From NCBI GenBank assembly GCA_002007745.1, contig CP019882.1, positions 4,650,001-4,714,000 on the forward strand: DNA of 64,000 bases, read 5' to 3'. Shown in pieces: positions 63,516-64,000 of the stretch. Origin of the DNA: Mycolicibacterium litorale. Lineage in GTDB: Bacteria; Actinomycetota; Actinomycetes; Mycobacteriales; Mycobacteriaceae. Position numbers and translations under genes: made by a program. The notes beneath the pieces are model-generated. The model was not told the DNA's origin. It saw nothing but the letters and a program-made list of their open reading frames with translations, and did no database searches. Position 1 is the stretch's first letter, and each line of letters begins with the position of its first letter.

Positions 63516-64000
63516 GCCGACTCCTCGTTTCGGATCGGAACCTCCACCAGGGTGCGCACACCACCCAGCCGTGACCGGCGCAGCCGGAAGAGCCCACCCA
63601 GTTCCTGTGCCCGGCTGGCCATGTTGACCAGTCCGCGGTGGCTGCCGTCGAGGTCGGCGGCCGAGGCGACCGACAATTGCGTCCGCAGCGCGGCCGGGTC
63701 GCCGTTGCCGTCGTCGTCGATCGTCAGTCGGATCTCCTGCGGCTGGTAGGACAGCCGCACCACGGCGCGGGTGGCGCCACTGTGCGAGGCGACATTGAAC
63801 AACGCTTCGCCGACGAGGGTCGCCAGCGACTGATCGCCGCCGGCCGGCAGGGCGACCGGAGATCCCTCCAGGCGCAACTCCACGAGAAGGCCTGGCCGGG
63901 AATGCAATTGACAGGCCCGCTCGAGCAGGCGTGGCAGTTGCGGGGACTGCCGCTCCGGAATGCGGTTCAGCGCATAGATCGCCGACCGCAACTGTCCCAC
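63497..64000 (-). CDS. mnoS: Sensor histidine kinase (MnoS-like), N-terminus outside the window
   Basis: Only the last 167 residues are present. They contain part of the dimerisation helix (SAIYALNRIPERQ), the N box GEALFNVASHSGATRAVVRL and the G box IDDDGNGDP, then GSHRGLVNMASRAQELGGLF. This is the HATPase_c domain of a NarX/DesK-type kinase, paired with the adjacent response regulator. The His box and sensor lie beyond the right edge. Confidence 0.85.
   Translation of the reverse strand: MGQLRSAIYALNRIPERQSPQLPRLLERACQLHSRPGLLVELRLEGSPVALPAGGDQSLATLVGEALFNVASHSGATRAVVRLSYQPQEIRLTIDDDGNGDPAALRTQLSVASAADLDGSHRGLVNMASRAQELGGLFRLRRSRLGGVRTLVEVPIRNEESAWQSRR

Overview
The window is high-GC chromosomal DNA from a mycobacterium, most likely a fast-growing Mycolicibacterium. 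It carries the groEL1-groES-tsaD-rimI-tsaB-tsaE-alr block and the gadB-nnr-glmS-glmM-rpsI-rplM block in the order I recall from M. tuberculosis (about Rv3417c to Rv3443c). It also has F420-dependent oxidoreductases, a 13E12/DUF222 HNH protein, a type VII secretion target pair and a mycofactocin-linked alcohol dehydrogenase locus. No tRNA, rRNA, CRISPR array or insertion sequence was seen.

Region 1-6.9 kb is ordinary chromosome: an NAD(P)-binding protein cut by the window edge, an enoyl-CoA hydratase remnant, an exported VldE-like protein, a Na+/H+ antiporter, a secreted protein, an F420 oxidoreductase, a 13E12 protein, a small membrane protein and a VOC protein.

Region 7.09-19.71 kb is an integrated 12.6-kb element inserted in the 3' end of groEL1 between two 24-bp direct repeats (attL and attR). 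It encodes a Bxb1-type serine integrase, a membrane pentapeptide-repeat protein with an HTH partner, a replication-initiator-like protein containing iteron-like repeats, a tape-measure-like protein, a P27-type small terminase and about ten small unknown proteins. It lacks capsid, portal, large terminase, protease and lysis genes, which fits a phage satellite rather than a full prophage. The element supplies a replacement 20-residue His-rich GroEL1 tail and a terminator. The displaced original tail lies outside attL, and a third, decayed copy of the tail/att/terminator unit lies at 6.37-6.45 kb.

Region 19.6-38.2 kb holds groEL1/groES with a CIRCE operator, the t6A genes, alr, a GntR-HAD-kinase-DMGDH catabolic cluster, an HxlR/quinone reductase/RclA-like redox-stress module, gadB and nnr. 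Region 38.4-45.7 kb is a sugar-uptake operon (GH4, SIS isomerase, ABC transporter, DeoR repressor). Region 45.7-54.6 kb returns to the conserved backbone: glmS, hydrolase, LLM oxidoreductase, T7SS pair, glmM, secreted protein, rpsI-rplM.

Region 55-64 kb is a mycofactocin (MFT) utilisation locus. A 34-residue MftA precursor gene, an MftD paralogue and a zinc alcohol dehydrogenase are divergent from NDMA-type methanol dehydrogenase (mno), a His-rich MoxR ATPase, a VWA protein, the MFT methyltransferase mftM and the MnoSR-type two-component pair. No mftB/C/E/F is nearby, so the precursor gene would need the main MFT locus in trans.

A caution for all users: eight frame breaks were found as nine apparent single-base losses, nearly all traceable to G/C runs or doublets, and one lies in the essential gene rpsI. 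Restoring one base per break gives full-length reading frames each time, so these are more likely assembly errors than real mutations.
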